From contig CAWAGG010000006.1 of NCBI GenBank assembly GCA_963781595.1, positions 868,001-932,000 of the forward strand: a DNA stretch of 64,000 nt, given 5' to 3'. The notes below the pieces were generated by a model that ran no database searches, was not told the DNA's origin, and saw only the letters and a program-made list of their open reading frames with translations. The position numbers and the translations under genes were made by a program. Shown here in pieces: positions 18,480-26,770 of this stretch. This DNA is from JBEDUK01 sp963781595 (GTDB lineage Bacteria; Actinomycetota; UBA4738). Position 1 is the stretch's first letter; each line of letters starts with the position of its first letter.

Positions 18480-19084
18480 CCGTACGGGAGGGCGTCGGGC
18501 GCAGGACCGGTCGGCGGCCGGGCGAGAGCGGGGCCCGCGCCGCGATCCTCTCGGCCGCGCGGACCGCCTTCGGCGAACGCGGGTACGACGGCACGTCGAT
18601 CCGCGCGATCGCTCGGGACGCCGGGGTCGATCCGGCGCTCGTCCACCACTACTTCGGAACGAAAGCCGACCTGTTCCAGGCCGCCGCGCTGCTGCCCCTC
18701 GATCCCGCCCTGATCGTCACGACCCTGACCGGTGGTCGCGAGCGTGACGTGGGCGAACGCGTGGTCCGCCTGTTCCTCGGGGTCTGGGAGTCGCCGGACG
18801 GCCGGGGCGCCTTCCTCGGCCTTCTCCGCTCGGCGGTGTCCAATCCGGCAGCGGCGGCCGCCTTGCGCGGGCTGATCGCCCGGGACCTCCTCGAGCCGGT
18901 CGCGCGGGCGATGGACCGGCCGAACGCACCGCTGCGCGCGACGCTCGTGGCGTCGCACATGATCGGGTTGGCGATGGCGCGCCACGTCGTGCAGGTCGAA
19001 CCGCTCTCCTCCGCTTCACCGGACGAACTGGTTCGCGCGGTCGCCCCCGCGATCCAGCGCTACCTGACCGGCGACATCGGGTGA
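18476..19084 (+). CDS. TetR family regulator of the ABC operon
   Basis: A DNA-binding repressor of 202 residues. The N-terminal helix-turn-helix is typical (ILSAARTAFGERGYDGTSIRAIARDAGVDPALVHHYFGTKADLF), and the C-terminal part is the all-helical ligand pocket with a tetracyclin-repressor-like fold. The GTG start overlaps the preceding ABC gene by 4 nt, so it is made together with the exporter. The perfect palindrome at 15597-15620 is the likely binding site. The inducer is presumably a substrate of the exporter, but its nature is unknown. Confidence 0.92.
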   Translation: MTVREGVGRRTGRRPGESGARAAILSAARTAFGERGYDGTSIRAIARDAGVDPALVHHYFGTKADLFQAAALLPLDPALIVTTLTGGRERDVGERVVRLFLGVWESPDGRGAFLGLLRSAVSNPAAAAALRGLIARDLLEPVARAMDRPNAPLRATLVASHMIGLAMARHVVQVEPLSSASPDELVRAVAPAIQRYLTGDIG

Positions 19085-19125
19085 TGCGAGGACCCATGAG
19101 GCTCGGCCGCATCGAGCTTCTCAGG

Positions 19126-19131
19126 TAGAGT
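19126..19131 (+). promoter_or_regulatory. -10 box TAGAGT, leaderless start
   Basis: TAGAGT ends 6 nt before the ATG of the Usp-like gene. Confidence 0.45.
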
Positions 19132-19137
19132 GCCGCA

Positions 19138-19605
19138 ATGGGTGCCGATAGCGATTCAGGAACGATCGTCGCGCTCGTCGACGAGCAGCGAGACCTGGAG
19201 TACGTGCTGGCCGCGGCGATCGAGATGGCCGCAGGCGAGCCCGGCACCCGTCTGATCCTGTTCGACGCGAACGGTGCCTTGCAGCCTGCAGATCGCCCGG
19301 GTGAGAGCGCGGGATCCCTCTACTCGCCCGACGACCTCGAGCGGATCGGGAGGGCGGAGATCGCCCGACAGGTGCGCGATGCCCGAGCACGCGGTATCGA
19401 GACGTGGGCGAGCCTGTTCCCGGAGCCCGGCATCGAACCCCTCATGGAGTTCGCACGGTCGGAGGGGGCCGACGTGGTGCTGCTGCCAGAGGAGTTGGGC
19501 GATCCGATCGTGCTCGAGCGGCTCCGCGGGGACGCTCCCGTCGACGCCGAGGTGTCGGCGACGGTGTCGGTCCTCGTCGTTCCGAGGGAACCTCCCCAGG
19601 TCTGA
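19138..19605 (+). CDS. universal stress protein-like protein
   Basis: A 155-residue soluble alpha/beta protein. IVALVDEQRDLEYVLAAAIEMA, RLILFDANG, ETWASLFPEPG, FARSEGADVVLLPEEL and the terminal VSVLVVP strand follow the order of strands and helices in UspA domains. The ATP-binding G-2x-G-9x-G(S/T) motif is not clear, so it may be a non-nucleotide-binding member. The gene is single, with a leaderless-type promoter, and is convergent with the peroxiredoxin gene. The family assignment rests on overall pattern only. Confidence 0.62.
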   Translation: MGADSDSGTIVALVDEQRDLEYVLAAAIEMAAGEPGTRLILFDANGALQPADRPGESAGSLYSPDDLERIGRAEIARQVRDARARGIETWASLFPEPGIEPLMEFARSEGADVVLLPEELGDPIVLERLRGDAPVDAEVSATVSVLVVPREPPQV

Positions 19606-19634
19606 AGGACGGCGCGCACAGCCTTCCCCGAGTC

Positions 19635-19672
19635 GAACGTCACGCGAGCGCGTGGAACGTCACGCGAGCGCG
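19635..19672. repeat. 20-bp tandem duplication at the 3' end of bcp
   Basis: The 18-mer GAACGTCACGCGAGCGCG occurs at 19635-19652 and again at 19655-19672, a 20-nt period. The second copy contains the stop codon and last codons of the peroxiredoxin gene; the first lies just beyond it. This looks like a small slippage duplication that left the protein unchanged. Confidence 0.8.
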
Positions 19673-20121
19673 GCGAGCGCGTTCGGCACCGTGTCGCCCG
19701 GCTTGACCTCGTACCAGGCCTGCGTGATCCGGCCGTCCTCGTCGATCAGGAACGCGGAACGGATGATCCCCATGTACGTCTTGCCGTACATCGAACGCTC
19801 GCCCCACGCGCCGTACGCGTCGGCGACCGCGTGATCCGGATCCGACAGCAGCGGGAACCCGAGGCCGAACTTCTCGTCGAACGCCTGCTGCTTCTTCGGC
19901 TTGTCGGGGCTGATGCCGACCGCGTCGACGCCCAAGCCGCTCAGGTCCTCACGCGCGTCGCGCACGGCACAGGACTGCGTGGTGCACCCCGGCGTGTCGG
20001 CCTTCGGATAGAAGTAGAGGAGCAGCTTCCGGCCTCGATAGTCAGCCAGCTTTACCGTCGTGCCCGACTGGTCGAGCAGTTCGAACCCCGGTGCTTCATC
20101 TCCTGACCCGAGCAGCGCCAT
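19660..20121 (-). CDS. bcp: thioredoxin-dependent peroxiredoxin (Bcp/PrxQ)
   Basis: A thiol peroxidase of 153 residues that reduces hydrogen peroxide and organic hydroperoxides. The peroxidatic cysteine lies in FYPKADTPGCTTQSCAVRD (about C46), with a second cysteine five residues on, the classic Bcp/PrxQ CxxxxC pair. The later segments GISPDKPKKQQAF and FPLLSDPDHAVADAYGAWGE are also diagnostic. The ATG at 20121 is the only reasonable start. The downstream HAD-family gene starts just upstream on the same strand, its stop lying 6 nt before this start, so the two may be cotranscribed. Confidence 0.95.
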   Translation of the reverse strand: MALLGSGDEAPGFELLDQSGTTVKLADYRGRKLLLYFYPKADTPGCTTQSCAVRDAREDLSGLGVDAVGISPDKPKKQQAFDEKFGLGFPLLSDPDHAVADAYGAWGERSMYGKTYMGIIRSAFLIDEDGRITQAWYEVKPGDTVPNALAALA

Positions 20122-20127
20122 CGACCA

Positions 20128-20913
20128 TCAGCCTTCCCTCTCGAGCAGCTCCGGAACGTCCGCGACCGAGTCCACCACGTGGTCGGGGCGTTCGTCGGTT
20201 CGAACCGGTGCGTCCGCCCGGAACTTCCCGGTCCGGACCAGCACGCCCATCATGCGGAGGGCTTGTGCCGCGAGCACGTCGTTCTCCACGTCGTCGCCGA
20301 CCATCGCGACACGCTCGGCCGGCATGCCGAGCATCTCGAGCCCCGAGCGGAAGAAGTCGGCCGACGGCTTGCCGGCGACCTCGGCCTTCACGCCCGAGGC
20401 CGCCTCGAACCCGAGGACGTACGCGCCGGCGTCCAGCGACAGGCCGTCGGCCTCCATCCAGTACAGGTTGCGATGCATCGCCACCAGCGCGGCGCCGTCC
20501 ATCAGCATGCGGAAGGCGCGGTTGATGTTGTCGAACGTGAACGCCTCGTCCGCCCCGCCGACGATCACGACGTCCGCGTCCTGATCGACCAGCCGCACGC
20601 CCTCGAGGTCCTCGACGATGTCGTCGATGCCGAGGAGGTAGCACGTCGCGCCCGGGTGGTGCCGCTTCACGTAGCCGGCGGTCGCGAGCGGCGCGGTCAG
20701 GATGTCGCGGGCTCCGACGTCGAACCCGACCCGCTGCAGGCGGTCCGCGATGCCCGCCCTGGTGACCGTCGTCGTGTTCGTGATCAGCGCGAACGGCACA
20801 TCGCGCCTGCGCAGGAGCGAGATCGCGCCGACCGCGCCCGGGATCGGCACCCACGAGACGGTGAGGACGCCGTCGATGTCCAGCAGGAGGCCACCGATCG
20901 AGCGACCGCTCAA
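20128..20913 (-). CDS. HAD-family hydrolase (NagD/LHPP-like)
   Basis: A phosphatase of the haloacid dehalogenase superfamily, 261 residues, probably cytoplasmic. Motif I is LLLDIDGVL (nucleophile D, acid D), motif II ALITNTTT, motif III the lysine of VAGKPSADFF, and motif IV MVGDDVENDVLAAQ. The cap between motifs II and III and the IID-type TNTTTVTR segment fit the NagD/4-nitrophenylphosphatase/LHPP group, whose substrates vary. The TTG start (20911-20913) overlaps the stop of the CBS gene by 3 nt, and homology begins right there. An in-frame upstream extension would lie entirely inside the CBS gene. Confidence 0.9.
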   Translation of the reverse strand: MSGRSIGGLLLDIDGVLTVSWVPIPGAVGAISLLRRRDVPFALITNTTTVTRAGIADRLQRVGFDVGARDILTAPLATAGYVKRHHPGATCYLLGIDDIVEDLEGVRLVDQDADVVIVGGADEAFTFDNINRAFRMLMDGAALVAMHRNLYWMEADGLSLDAGAYVLGFEAASGVKAEVAGKPSADFFRSGLEMLGMPAERVAMVGDDVENDVLAAQALRMMGVLVRTGKFRADAPVRTDERPDHVVDSVADVPELLEREG

Positions 20914-21302
20914 GGACCGGGGCGCTCCTGGTCGGTGACCGCCTTCGACAGGTCTCGGATCGAGACGATCCCGATCAGCTCGCCGCTCGGGTCCACGACC
21001 GGGAAGTGCCGGAACCCGTGCGCGAGCATCCACTGCAGCGCTTCGCCGGCGTCGACGTCGGCGTCGACGGTGACCGGGTCGGCCGTCATCCAGTGCGAAA
21101 CCGGATGGCCGGCGGCGTCGAAGTCCGAACCCAGCGCCTTCACGATGTCACGTTCGGTGAAGATCCCTGCGAGCGCACCGTCGGAGAGCACGATCGCGGA
21201 GCCGGTCAAGCTCCGACCCATCTTCGTCGCGGCCTGCGCCACCGTCTCCGACGGTTCGATCGTGACCAGTTCGGTCGTCATCACGTCTCGGACCGTCGCC
21301 AT
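20910..21302 (-). CDS. CBS-domain pair protein
   Basis: A 130-residue protein made of two CBS motifs, a regulatory module that binds adenosyl ligands such as AMP. The first copy starts VRDVMTTELVTIEPSETVAQAA and ends GIFTERDIVKAL; the second starts VSHWMTADPVTVDADVDAGEAL and ends GIVSIRDLSKAV. No other domain is attached. GGGAG lies a few nt before the ATG at 21302. It is translationally coupled to the HAD hydrolase gene (TTGA overlap) and divergent from mutY. Target unknown; the HAD enzyme is a candidate. Confidence 0.92.
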   Translation of the reverse strand: MATVRDVMTTELVTIEPSETVAQAATKMGRSLTGSAIVLSDGALAGIFTERDIVKALGSDFDAAGHPVSHWMTADPVTVDADVDAGEALQWMLAHGFRHFPVVDPSGELIGIVSIRDLSKAVTDQERPGP

Positions 21303-21352
21303 CGGCTCCCCCACGTCGCGGGTATGCGGTCGAAGGTTACCCCGAGCATCGG

Positions 21353-21358
21353 TACGCT
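21353..21358 (+). promoter_or_regulatory. -10 box TACGCT, leaderless start of mutY
   Basis: TACGCT ends 6 nt before the GTG of mutY. TCGAAG at 21330-21335, 17 nt upstream, is a possible -35 element. Confidence 0.5.
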
Positions 21359-21364
21359 TGCGAC

Positions 21365-22297
21365 GTGGCCACGATCGAGGGTCTGGGCGATGCACGGCGA
21401 GCACTCCTGGCCTGGTACCGGCCGAGGGCGGCGATGTATCCGTGGCGCGTCGAACCGAGCCCGTACCGGACGCTCGTGAGCGAGGTGATGCTCCAGCAGA
21501 CCCAGGCGAATCGGGTCGTGCCGGCGTTCGAGCGGTTCGTCTCGCGGTTCGCGGATGTCGGCTCGCTGGCCGCGGCGCCGCGTGCCGACGTGCTGCGTGC
21601 CTGGGACGGGCTCGGGTACAACCGGCGCGCGGTCGCGCTGTCGCGGGCCGCCCGGGCCATCGTTCGCGACCACGCTGGCCGGGTGCCGTCGGAGCCGACC
21701 GCGCTGCAGGCGCTGCCCGGCGTCGGACCGTACACGGCGGCCGCGGTCGCCTCGCTCGGGTACGGCCGGCCGGTGGCGGTCGTCGACGTGAACGTGCGCC
21801 GCGTGGTCGCGCGCTGGGCACTGCGAACGGATCCCTCGGCCGCGTCGAACGCGGAGATCGCGGACGCGGCCGCGTGGATGGTCGACCACCGGCGACCGGC
21901 CGCATGGAACCAGGCGCTGATGGACCTGGGCCGGGAGGTCTGCCGGCCGCGCGCGCCGCGGTGCCGGGCGTGTCCGATCGAACCATGGTGCGGGTGGCGG
22001 CGGGGTTCGGCTCGGGCGCGCGCCGTCGCGCCTACGACGGCGACCGCGCGACGCGCGGCACGGGACGAGCGCTTCGAAGGCTCGTTCCGGCAGGTCCGTG
22101 GCGGCGTGCTCCGCGTGCTGCGAGCGCGCCCGGCGACCGAGGCCCGCATCGCCCGCGAGCTCGGGCGGCCGATCGACGAGGTCCGGCGAGCGGGCGCCGC
22201 TCTCGAGGCCGAAGGCGCGGTCGAGCGCGTCCGCGGCGGTGGCCTCCGGCTCGCGGAGAGCGAGCGATCGAACGGCGCCGGACGACCGTTCCGCTGA
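21365..22297 (+). CDS. mutY: A/G-specific adenine glycosylase, short form
   Basis: Removes adenine mispaired with 8-oxoguanine. The 310-residue protein shows the MutY helix EVMLQQTQANRVVPAFERF (catalytic E), helix-hairpin-helix LPGVGPYTAAAVASLGYG, catalytic aspartate in VVDVNVRRV and the [4Fe-4S] ligands C-x6-C-x2-C-x5-C (CRPRAPRCRACPIEPWC). Classical MutY continues with a NUDIX-like 8-oxoG reading domain. Here only about 80 residues follow, ending in a winged-helix-like ARIARELGRPIDEVRRAGAAL. Short forms of this type occur in actinobacteria. The start GTG lies 6 nt after a TACGCT box. Confidence 0.9.
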   Translation: MATIEGLGDARRALLAWYRPRAAMYPWRVEPSPYRTLVSEVMLQQTQANRVVPAFERFVSRFADVGSLAAAPRADVLRAWDGLGYNRRAVALSRAARAIVRDHAGRVPSEPTALQALPGVGPYTAAAVASLGYGRPVAVVDVNVRRVVARWALRTDPSAASNAEIADAAAWMVDHRRPAAWNQALMDLGREVCRPRAPRCRACPIEPWCGWRRGSARARAVAPTTATARRAARDERFEGSFRQVRGGVLRVLRARPATEARIARELGRPIDEVRRAGAALEAEGAVERVRGGGLRLAESERSNGAGRPFR

Positions 22298-22309
22298 ACC
22301 GTACGGTTC
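22296..22309. terminator. palindromic hairpin between convergent mutY and deacetylase genes
   Basis: GAACCGTACGGTTC is a perfect 14-bp palindrome overlapping the end of mutY and lying 7 nt from the stop of the convergent gene. GGCGCC copies flank it on both sides and could lengthen the stem. No T-tract is present, so the terminator role is tentative. Confidence 0.35.
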
Positions 22310-22316
22310 GGCGCCG

Positions 22317-23423
22317 CTACGGCCCGAGCGTGACCAGCTGGAGGTGCCGCTTCCGGATCGACTTGATGATCGCCGGGAGCGCCTTCACCGTCGCCGACTG
22401 ATCCCCGCCGCCGTCGTGGAGCAGCACGATCGAGCCGGGCCCGACGTTCGCCAACACGCGCTTCACGATCAGCTTCGGCGCGATGCCGTCCGTCCAGTCC
22501 GCGGGGTCGACCGACCACAGCACGACCCGCATCCCCAGCGACCGCGCGGTGTCGAGCGTGCTCGGCCCGTAGCTCCCGCCTGGCGGGCGGAAGAGCGTCG
22601 TTCCGACGCCCATCGCGGCCAGCGCGTCCTTCGTCAGTCCGATCTCGGCCCGGACCTTGTCCAGCGGCTGCGCGGCGAACGGCGGAACCAACGGGTGGTC
22701 GTACGAGTGGTCCCCGATCGCCATCCCCGCATCGCGTTCGGCCTGAACCAGTTCTGGGTACCGCTTCGCCAGGTACCCGACCAGGAAGAACGTGGCCTTG
22801 GCCTTGTACTTCCTCAGCACGGCGAGCACGTTCGAGGTCGTCCCGGGCCACGGCCCGTCGTCGAACGTCAGCGCAACCGCCCTCGGCGTCGCCGCTGCGC
22901 CCGTCGGTGTGAAGACCCACGACACGACGACGCCCGAGACCGAGCCCTTCGTCACGGTGACGAGCCCCGGCGTCGTCGTGAGCGTCCGCTGGGGGTTCGA
23001 CGGCGTTCCGGGGGGGATCGGGATCGTCGTTCGGAACACCGGCTCGACGTGGTTCCGGCCGTTCCGTACCGCGATCCGGTCCAGCGCCCGGAGCACGGGA
23101 TCGTCACCGAGCACGGGCGAGCCGTCGAGCATGATCGCGCCCGGGTACTTCGCCGCCTGCAGCGTGTGGCCGTCTACGGAGACGAGATCACCGTCCTTCG
23201 CCCGCAGGCCGAAGCGCTCGACCATCGCCCGGAACGTCGTCCCCGGCGGTACGTACTGCGCGCGGCCGGCGACGAAGACGGTGATCGGGGGCGGGAGGTC
23301 CTTCAGATCGGCGGAGGTGCTCACGAGCGGGAGGATCAGGCCGACGGAGACGATCACCGAGCCGGCGGCCATCCGCAGGCCCCGGCCCGTGTGCTCCGAT
23401 GCTCGGTGCGGTGCTCGAGCCAT
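22317..23423 (-). CDS. exported polysaccharide deacetylase (NodB/CE4)
   Basis: Removes N- or O-acetyl groups from cell-wall or surface glycan. The 368-residue protein has an N-terminal membrane/signal segment (about 16-37), a beta-rich domain with a ubiquitin-like ITVFVAGRAQYVPPGTTF strand pattern (about 45-120), and a C-terminal NodB domain. CE4 motifs are complete: TFDDGP (base and metal D), HSYDHP (metal histidines), RPPGGSYGP, LWSVDPADW and IVLLHDGGGD. The start ATG follows GGGAGG with good spacing. The neighbouring glyoxalase-like gene lies 32 nt upstream on the same strand. Confidence 0.92.
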   Translation of the reverse strand: MARAPHRASEHTGRGLRMAAGSVIVSVGLILPLVSTSADLKDLPPPITVFVAGRAQYVPPGTTFRAMVERFGLRAKDGDLVSVDGHTLQAAKYPGAIMLDGSPVLGDDPVLRALDRIAVRNGRNHVEPVFRTTIPIPPGTPSNPQRTLTTTPGLVTVTKGSVSGVVVSWVFTPTGAAATPRAVALTFDDGPWPGTTSNVLAVLRKYKAKATFFLVGYLAKRYPELVQAERDAGMAIGDHSYDHPLVPPFAAQPLDKVRAEIGLTKDALAAMGVGTTLFRPPGGSYGPSTLDTARSLGMRVVLWSVDPADWTDGIAPKLIVKRVLANVGPGSIVLLHDGGGDQSATVKALPAIIKSIRKRHLQLVTLGP

Positions 23424-23455
23424 CTCCGTTCCTCCCGGTCGGCCTGGTGATCGGG

Positions 23456-24157
23456 TTACCATCCGCGCCGGCGCCAGACCTCCACGTAGGGGCGTTCGCG
23501 ACCGAGCGTCGTGTCCAGCCCGTGCCCGGGCGAGACGCGGACGTCGTCGGCGAAGCCGAACAGGTCGTCCAGGCTGCGCATGACGCGCGCGAACGCGTCC
23601 GGATCCTTCCCCGTGTTGCCCGGTCCTCCGGGGAACAGGGTGTCCCCGGTGAACAGCTGGACGGGTTCGCCACCCTCGCTCCCGGCCTCGTCGGGGGCGC
23701 CGAGCAACGCGTACGTCGTGCTCCCCGGCGTGTGGCCGGGCGTGTGGATCACGCGGATCCGCGCCCGGCCGACGTCGAGCGTCTCGCCGCCCGTCAGGGG
23801 CTCCGTCGCGACCGGCCATGGGTCGCCCGGGTTCGCGAGCACGGGCGCGCCGAGCGCGCCGATGAGCGCGGGGAGCGCCTGCACGTGGTCGGGGTGGCCG
23901 TGGGTCTGGACGATCGCGATCACGTCCAGGCCGTCGACCTCGCGCAGGATCCGCTCGGGATCGGCCGCACCGTCGACGACGAGCGCCCGTCCGTCCGAGG
24001 CGATCACGTACACGTTGTTGTCGTACGGTCCCACGGAGAACTTCGAGACGCGCACGCCGTCGAGCGCCTCCGGGTACGTATGCGCCGGCCCACCCGGCAT
24101 CACGGCCCCGAACTCGGGCGTCTCCGGTGGGTGCGGTGTCGAGCCGTCGTCGGTCAC
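23456..24157 (-). CDS. MBL-fold hydrolase, glyoxalase II-like
   Basis: A zinc hydrolase of 233 residues. Metal motifs are QTHGHPDHVQAL (HxHxDH), HTPGHTPGSTTYAL, FTGDTLFPGGPGNTG (bridging D) and the C-terminal SPGHG. The KFSVGPYDNNVYVI opening is typical of glyoxalase II-like hydrolases acting on thioesters such as S-lactoyl thiols. The GTG at 24157 has GGAGGGG 4-5 nt upstream and opens a short unconserved N-terminus of about 20 residues. An ATG at MPGGPAHT is the alternative start. It is divergent from proB. Confidence 0.9.
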   Translation of the reverse strand: MTDDGSTPHPPETPEFGAVMPGGPAHTYPEALDGVRVSKFSVGPYDNNVYVIASDGRALVVDGAADPERILREVDGLDVIAIVQTHGHPDHVQALPALIGALGAPVLANPGDPWPVATEPLTGGETLDVGRARIRVIHTPGHTPGSTTYALLGAPDEAGSEGGEPVQLFTGDTLFPGGPGNTGKDPDAFARVMRSLDDLFGFADDVRVSPGHGLDTTLGRERPYVEVWRRRGW

Positions 24158-24269
24158 AGGGCCCCCTCCGTCTCCGGTCGCTCGGTACTCTCTTCGGCGT
24201 CCGGGGCGCGCGACCCAACCCGAGATGCCGGAACCGAACGCTACCAGCGGTTCGACCGAGGGCAGGAAG

Positions 24270-25460
24270 ATGGGCGAAACGAGCAAAGCCGGCAAGTCGG
24301 GCAGCGCTGACCGCATCCATGCGGGCATGGCGGCCGCCACCACCCTCGTCGTGAAGATCGGGACCTCGAGCCTGGTCGGGCCCGACGGACGGCCGCGCCG
24401 CCGGACGCTGACGAAGGTCGCCGCCGACGTCGCCGCCGCGGTCGAGGGTGGGCGCCGGCGCGCGGTGCTGGTGTCCTCCGGCGCGATCGCGGCCGGCCTC
24501 GAGCCGCTGGGCCTCGCGCGTCGCCCGAAGTCCGTCGCCCGCATGCAGGCGGCCGCGGCCGTCGGACAGGGCGCGCTGATGTCCGGCTACACGAGGGCGT
24601 TCGCCGGGCACGGCCTGATCGCCGCGCAGGTCCTGCTCACGCAGGATGACTTCGTCCGTCGCCGGCACTTCGTCAACGCGCAGCGGACGTTCGAGGCGCT
24701 CCTCGCCGCCGGGGCCGTCCCGGTCGTGAACGAGAACGACTCGGTCGGGACCGAGGAGATCCGGTTCGGCGACAACGATCTGCTCGCGGCGCTGGTCGCG
24801 GTCATGGTCAAGGCGGATCTGTTCGTGCTGCTCTCGGACGTGGACGGGATCCACACCCGCGATCCTCGTGCGGGGACGGCAACCCTCCTGCCCGTCGTGA
24901 CCGACCCGTCCAGCGTCCGGGCAGGCGGGAGGGGCTCGGCCCTCGGCTCAGGCGGCATGGCGTCCAAGCTCGACGCGGCCCGGATCGCAGGGGCGGCGGG
25001 CATCCCGACGGTCATCGCGAACGCGGCCGCCCGGCGCGTGATCGAACGCGTGCTGTCGGGCGAGCAGATCGGGACGTTGGTACCGCCGACGGGCGCGAGA
25101 CGAGGCTCACGCCAGGCGTGGATGGCCTTCGTCGCGGCGCCGGTCGGACGCGTGCTCGTCGACGCGGGGGCCGAGAAGGCCGTGCGCGAACGTGGGAAGA
25201 GCCTGCTCGCGGCCGGGGTCACGGGAGCCGAGGGCGCGTTCGACGCGGGCGACACGGTCGAGATCGTGGGGCCATCCGGGGTTCCGTTCGCCCGCGGCGT
25301 GGCGAACCACTCCTCGCGCGAGCTGCCGAGGCTCGCGGGACTGTCGACGGCGACCCTCCTACAGCTGCCCGGCGGCCCGTACGATAGGGAGGTGATCCAT
25401 CGGGACGAACTGGTCCTGATGGAGCCGACGATCCCTCGAGGGGGCGGGCTCGAACCATGA
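24270..25460 (+). CDS. proB: glutamate 5-kinase
   Basis: First step of proline synthesis: ATP-dependent phosphorylation of glutamate. The 396-residue protein has the amino-acid kinase domain (TLVVKIGTSSLVG, VSSGAIAAG, NENDSVGTEEIRFGDNDLLAA, LLSDVDGIHTRDP) and a C-terminal PUA domain (GRVLVDAGAEKAV, FDAGDTVEIVGPSG, VIHRDELVL). This is the normal two-domain length plus a short N-terminal extension. The ATG at 24270 lies behind a GAGGGCAGGAAG stretch; ATG 24327, directly before the kinase domain, is possible too. proA starts inside its last codon (ATGA). Confidence 0.96.
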   Translation: MGETSKAGKSGSADRIHAGMAAATTLVVKIGTSSLVGPDGRPRRRTLTKVAADVAAAVEGGRRRAVLVSSGAIAAGLEPLGLARRPKSVARMQAAAAVGQGALMSGYTRAFAGHGLIAAQVLLTQDDFVRRRHFVNAQRTFEALLAAGAVPVVNENDSVGTEEIRFGDNDLLAALVAVMVKADLFVLLSDVDGIHTRDPRAGTATLLPVVTDPSSVRAGGRGSALGSGGMASKLDAARIAGAAGIPTVIANAAARRVIERVLSGEQIGTLVPPTGARRGSRQAWMAFVAAPVGRVLVDAGAEKAVRERGKSLLAAGVTGAEGAFDAGDTVEIVGPSGVPFARGVANHSSRELPRLAGLSTATLLQLPGGPYDREVIHRDELVLMEPTIPRGGGLEP

Positions 25461-26749
25461 TCGAGATCGAACGCGACGTCGGCGTTCCCCCGGAACGCAT
25501 CAGCGAACTGGCGCCGCTGGCGGGGCCGGCGCGCCTCGCGGCGCGCGCGCTCGCCGTCGCCCCTCGCGGCGAGAAGGACTCGGCGCTCCTGGCCGCGGCC
25601 GAGGCCCTGGTCGACCGCGGCGACGAGATCGTCGCGGCGAACGACGAGGACATGCGCACGGCCCGCGCCGCCGCCGTCTCCGAGGGCCTCCAGGACCGTC
25701 TGGCGCTGGATGGGTACCGGATCGCGGCGATGGCGGACGGGCTCCGGCAGATCGCCGCGCTCGACGACCCGATCGGCGACGTGCTGGACGCTTCGACGCT
25801 GCCGAACGGACTGCGGGTCGAGAAGATCCGCGTGCCGCTCGGGATCGTCGGCGTGATCTACGAGGGCAGGCCGAACGTGACCGTCGACGCGGCTGGCCTG
25901 GCGCTGAAGTCCGGCAACGCGGCGCTGCTCCGAGGTTCGCGGATCGCCGAACGATCGAACGCCGCGCTCGTCGACGTGCTGCAGGACGCCCTGGAGGCTG
26001 CGGGGCTCCCCCGCGAGGCCGTCCAATTCGTCCCGCCGACGCACGAGAGCGCGGGGGAGATGATGCGTGCGCGTGGTCTGATCGACCTGCTGATCCCGCG
26101 AGGCGGCGTCGAGCTGATCCAGCGGACCGTGCGCGAATCCGAGGTCCCGGTGATCGAGACCGGGATCGGGAACTGCCACGTGTACGTCGACGCCGCGGCC
26201 GACCTGGACCGCGCGCTGGCGATACTGGTGAATTCGAAGGTGCAGCGGCCCGCGGTCTGCAACGCCGCGGAGTCGTTCCTCGTGCACGCGTCGGTCGCCG
26301 ACGGGTTCGTCCCGATGGCGCTGTCGGCGCTGAGCTCGCACGGGGTGGTCGTCTTCGGTGACGATGCGATCCGGTCCTACGACGGGGACGGCCGGGTCCG
26401 CCAGGCGACCGACGCTGAGTACGCGGCGGAGTTCTACGACCTGCGGATCGCGGCCAAGGTAGTGGGGACGCTCGAGGAAGCCCTGGACCACATCGAACGG
26501 TTCGGCACGAAGCACACCGAGGCGATCGTGACCGAGGATCCGGACGCGGCGCGGCGGTTCACCGAGGGCGTCGACGCCGCGGTCGTGATGGTGAACGCGT
26601 CCACGAGGTTCACTGACGGCGGCGAGTTCGGGATGGGCGCCGAGGTCGGGATCTCTACGCAGAAGCTGCATGCCCGCGGGCCGATGGGGCTCCCCGAGCT
26701 GACGACCTACAAGTTCGTCGTCCACGGGACCGGTCAGGTCCGCGGCTAG
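25457..26749 (+). CDS. proA: gamma-glutamyl phosphate reductase
   Basis: Second step of proline synthesis: NADPH-dependent reduction of glutamyl phosphate to the semialdehyde. At 430 residues it has the family length. Aldehyde-dehydrogenase-fold signatures are VPLGIVGVIYEGRPNVTVD, LKSGNAALLRGS, the catalytic cysteine in QRPAVCNAAES and ERFGTKHTEAIVTED. It overlaps proB by 4 nt, so the two enzymes are made together, which suits the labile intermediate passed between them. The third enzyme, proC, is not in the window. Confidence 0.97.
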   Translation: MIEIERDVGVPPERISELAPLAGPARLAARALAVAPRGEKDSALLAAAEALVDRGDEIVAANDEDMRTARAAAVSEGLQDRLALDGYRIAAMADGLRQIAALDDPIGDVLDASTLPNGLRVEKIRVPLGIVGVIYEGRPNVTVDAAGLALKSGNAALLRGSRIAERSNAALVDVLQDALEAAGLPREAVQFVPPTHESAGEMMRARGLIDLLIPRGGVELIQRTVRESEVPVIETGIGNCHVYVDAAADLDRALAILVNSKVQRPAVCNAAESFLVHASVADGFVPMALSALSSHGVVVFGDDAIRSYDGDGRVRQATDAEYAAEFYDLRIAAKVVGTLEEALDHIERFGTKHTEAIVTEDPDAARRFTEGVDAAVVMVNASTRFTDGGEFGMGAEVGISTQKLHARGPMGLPELTTYKFVVHGTGQVRG

Positions 26750-26770
26750 GGTCCGAAGGAGGCGACGGAC

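Noticed and set aside
22317..24854. Extended version of the polysaccharide deacetylase frame up to 24854
   Set aside because: The real start is ATG 23423 with ribosome site and signal segment; the extension lies under the MBL and proB genes.
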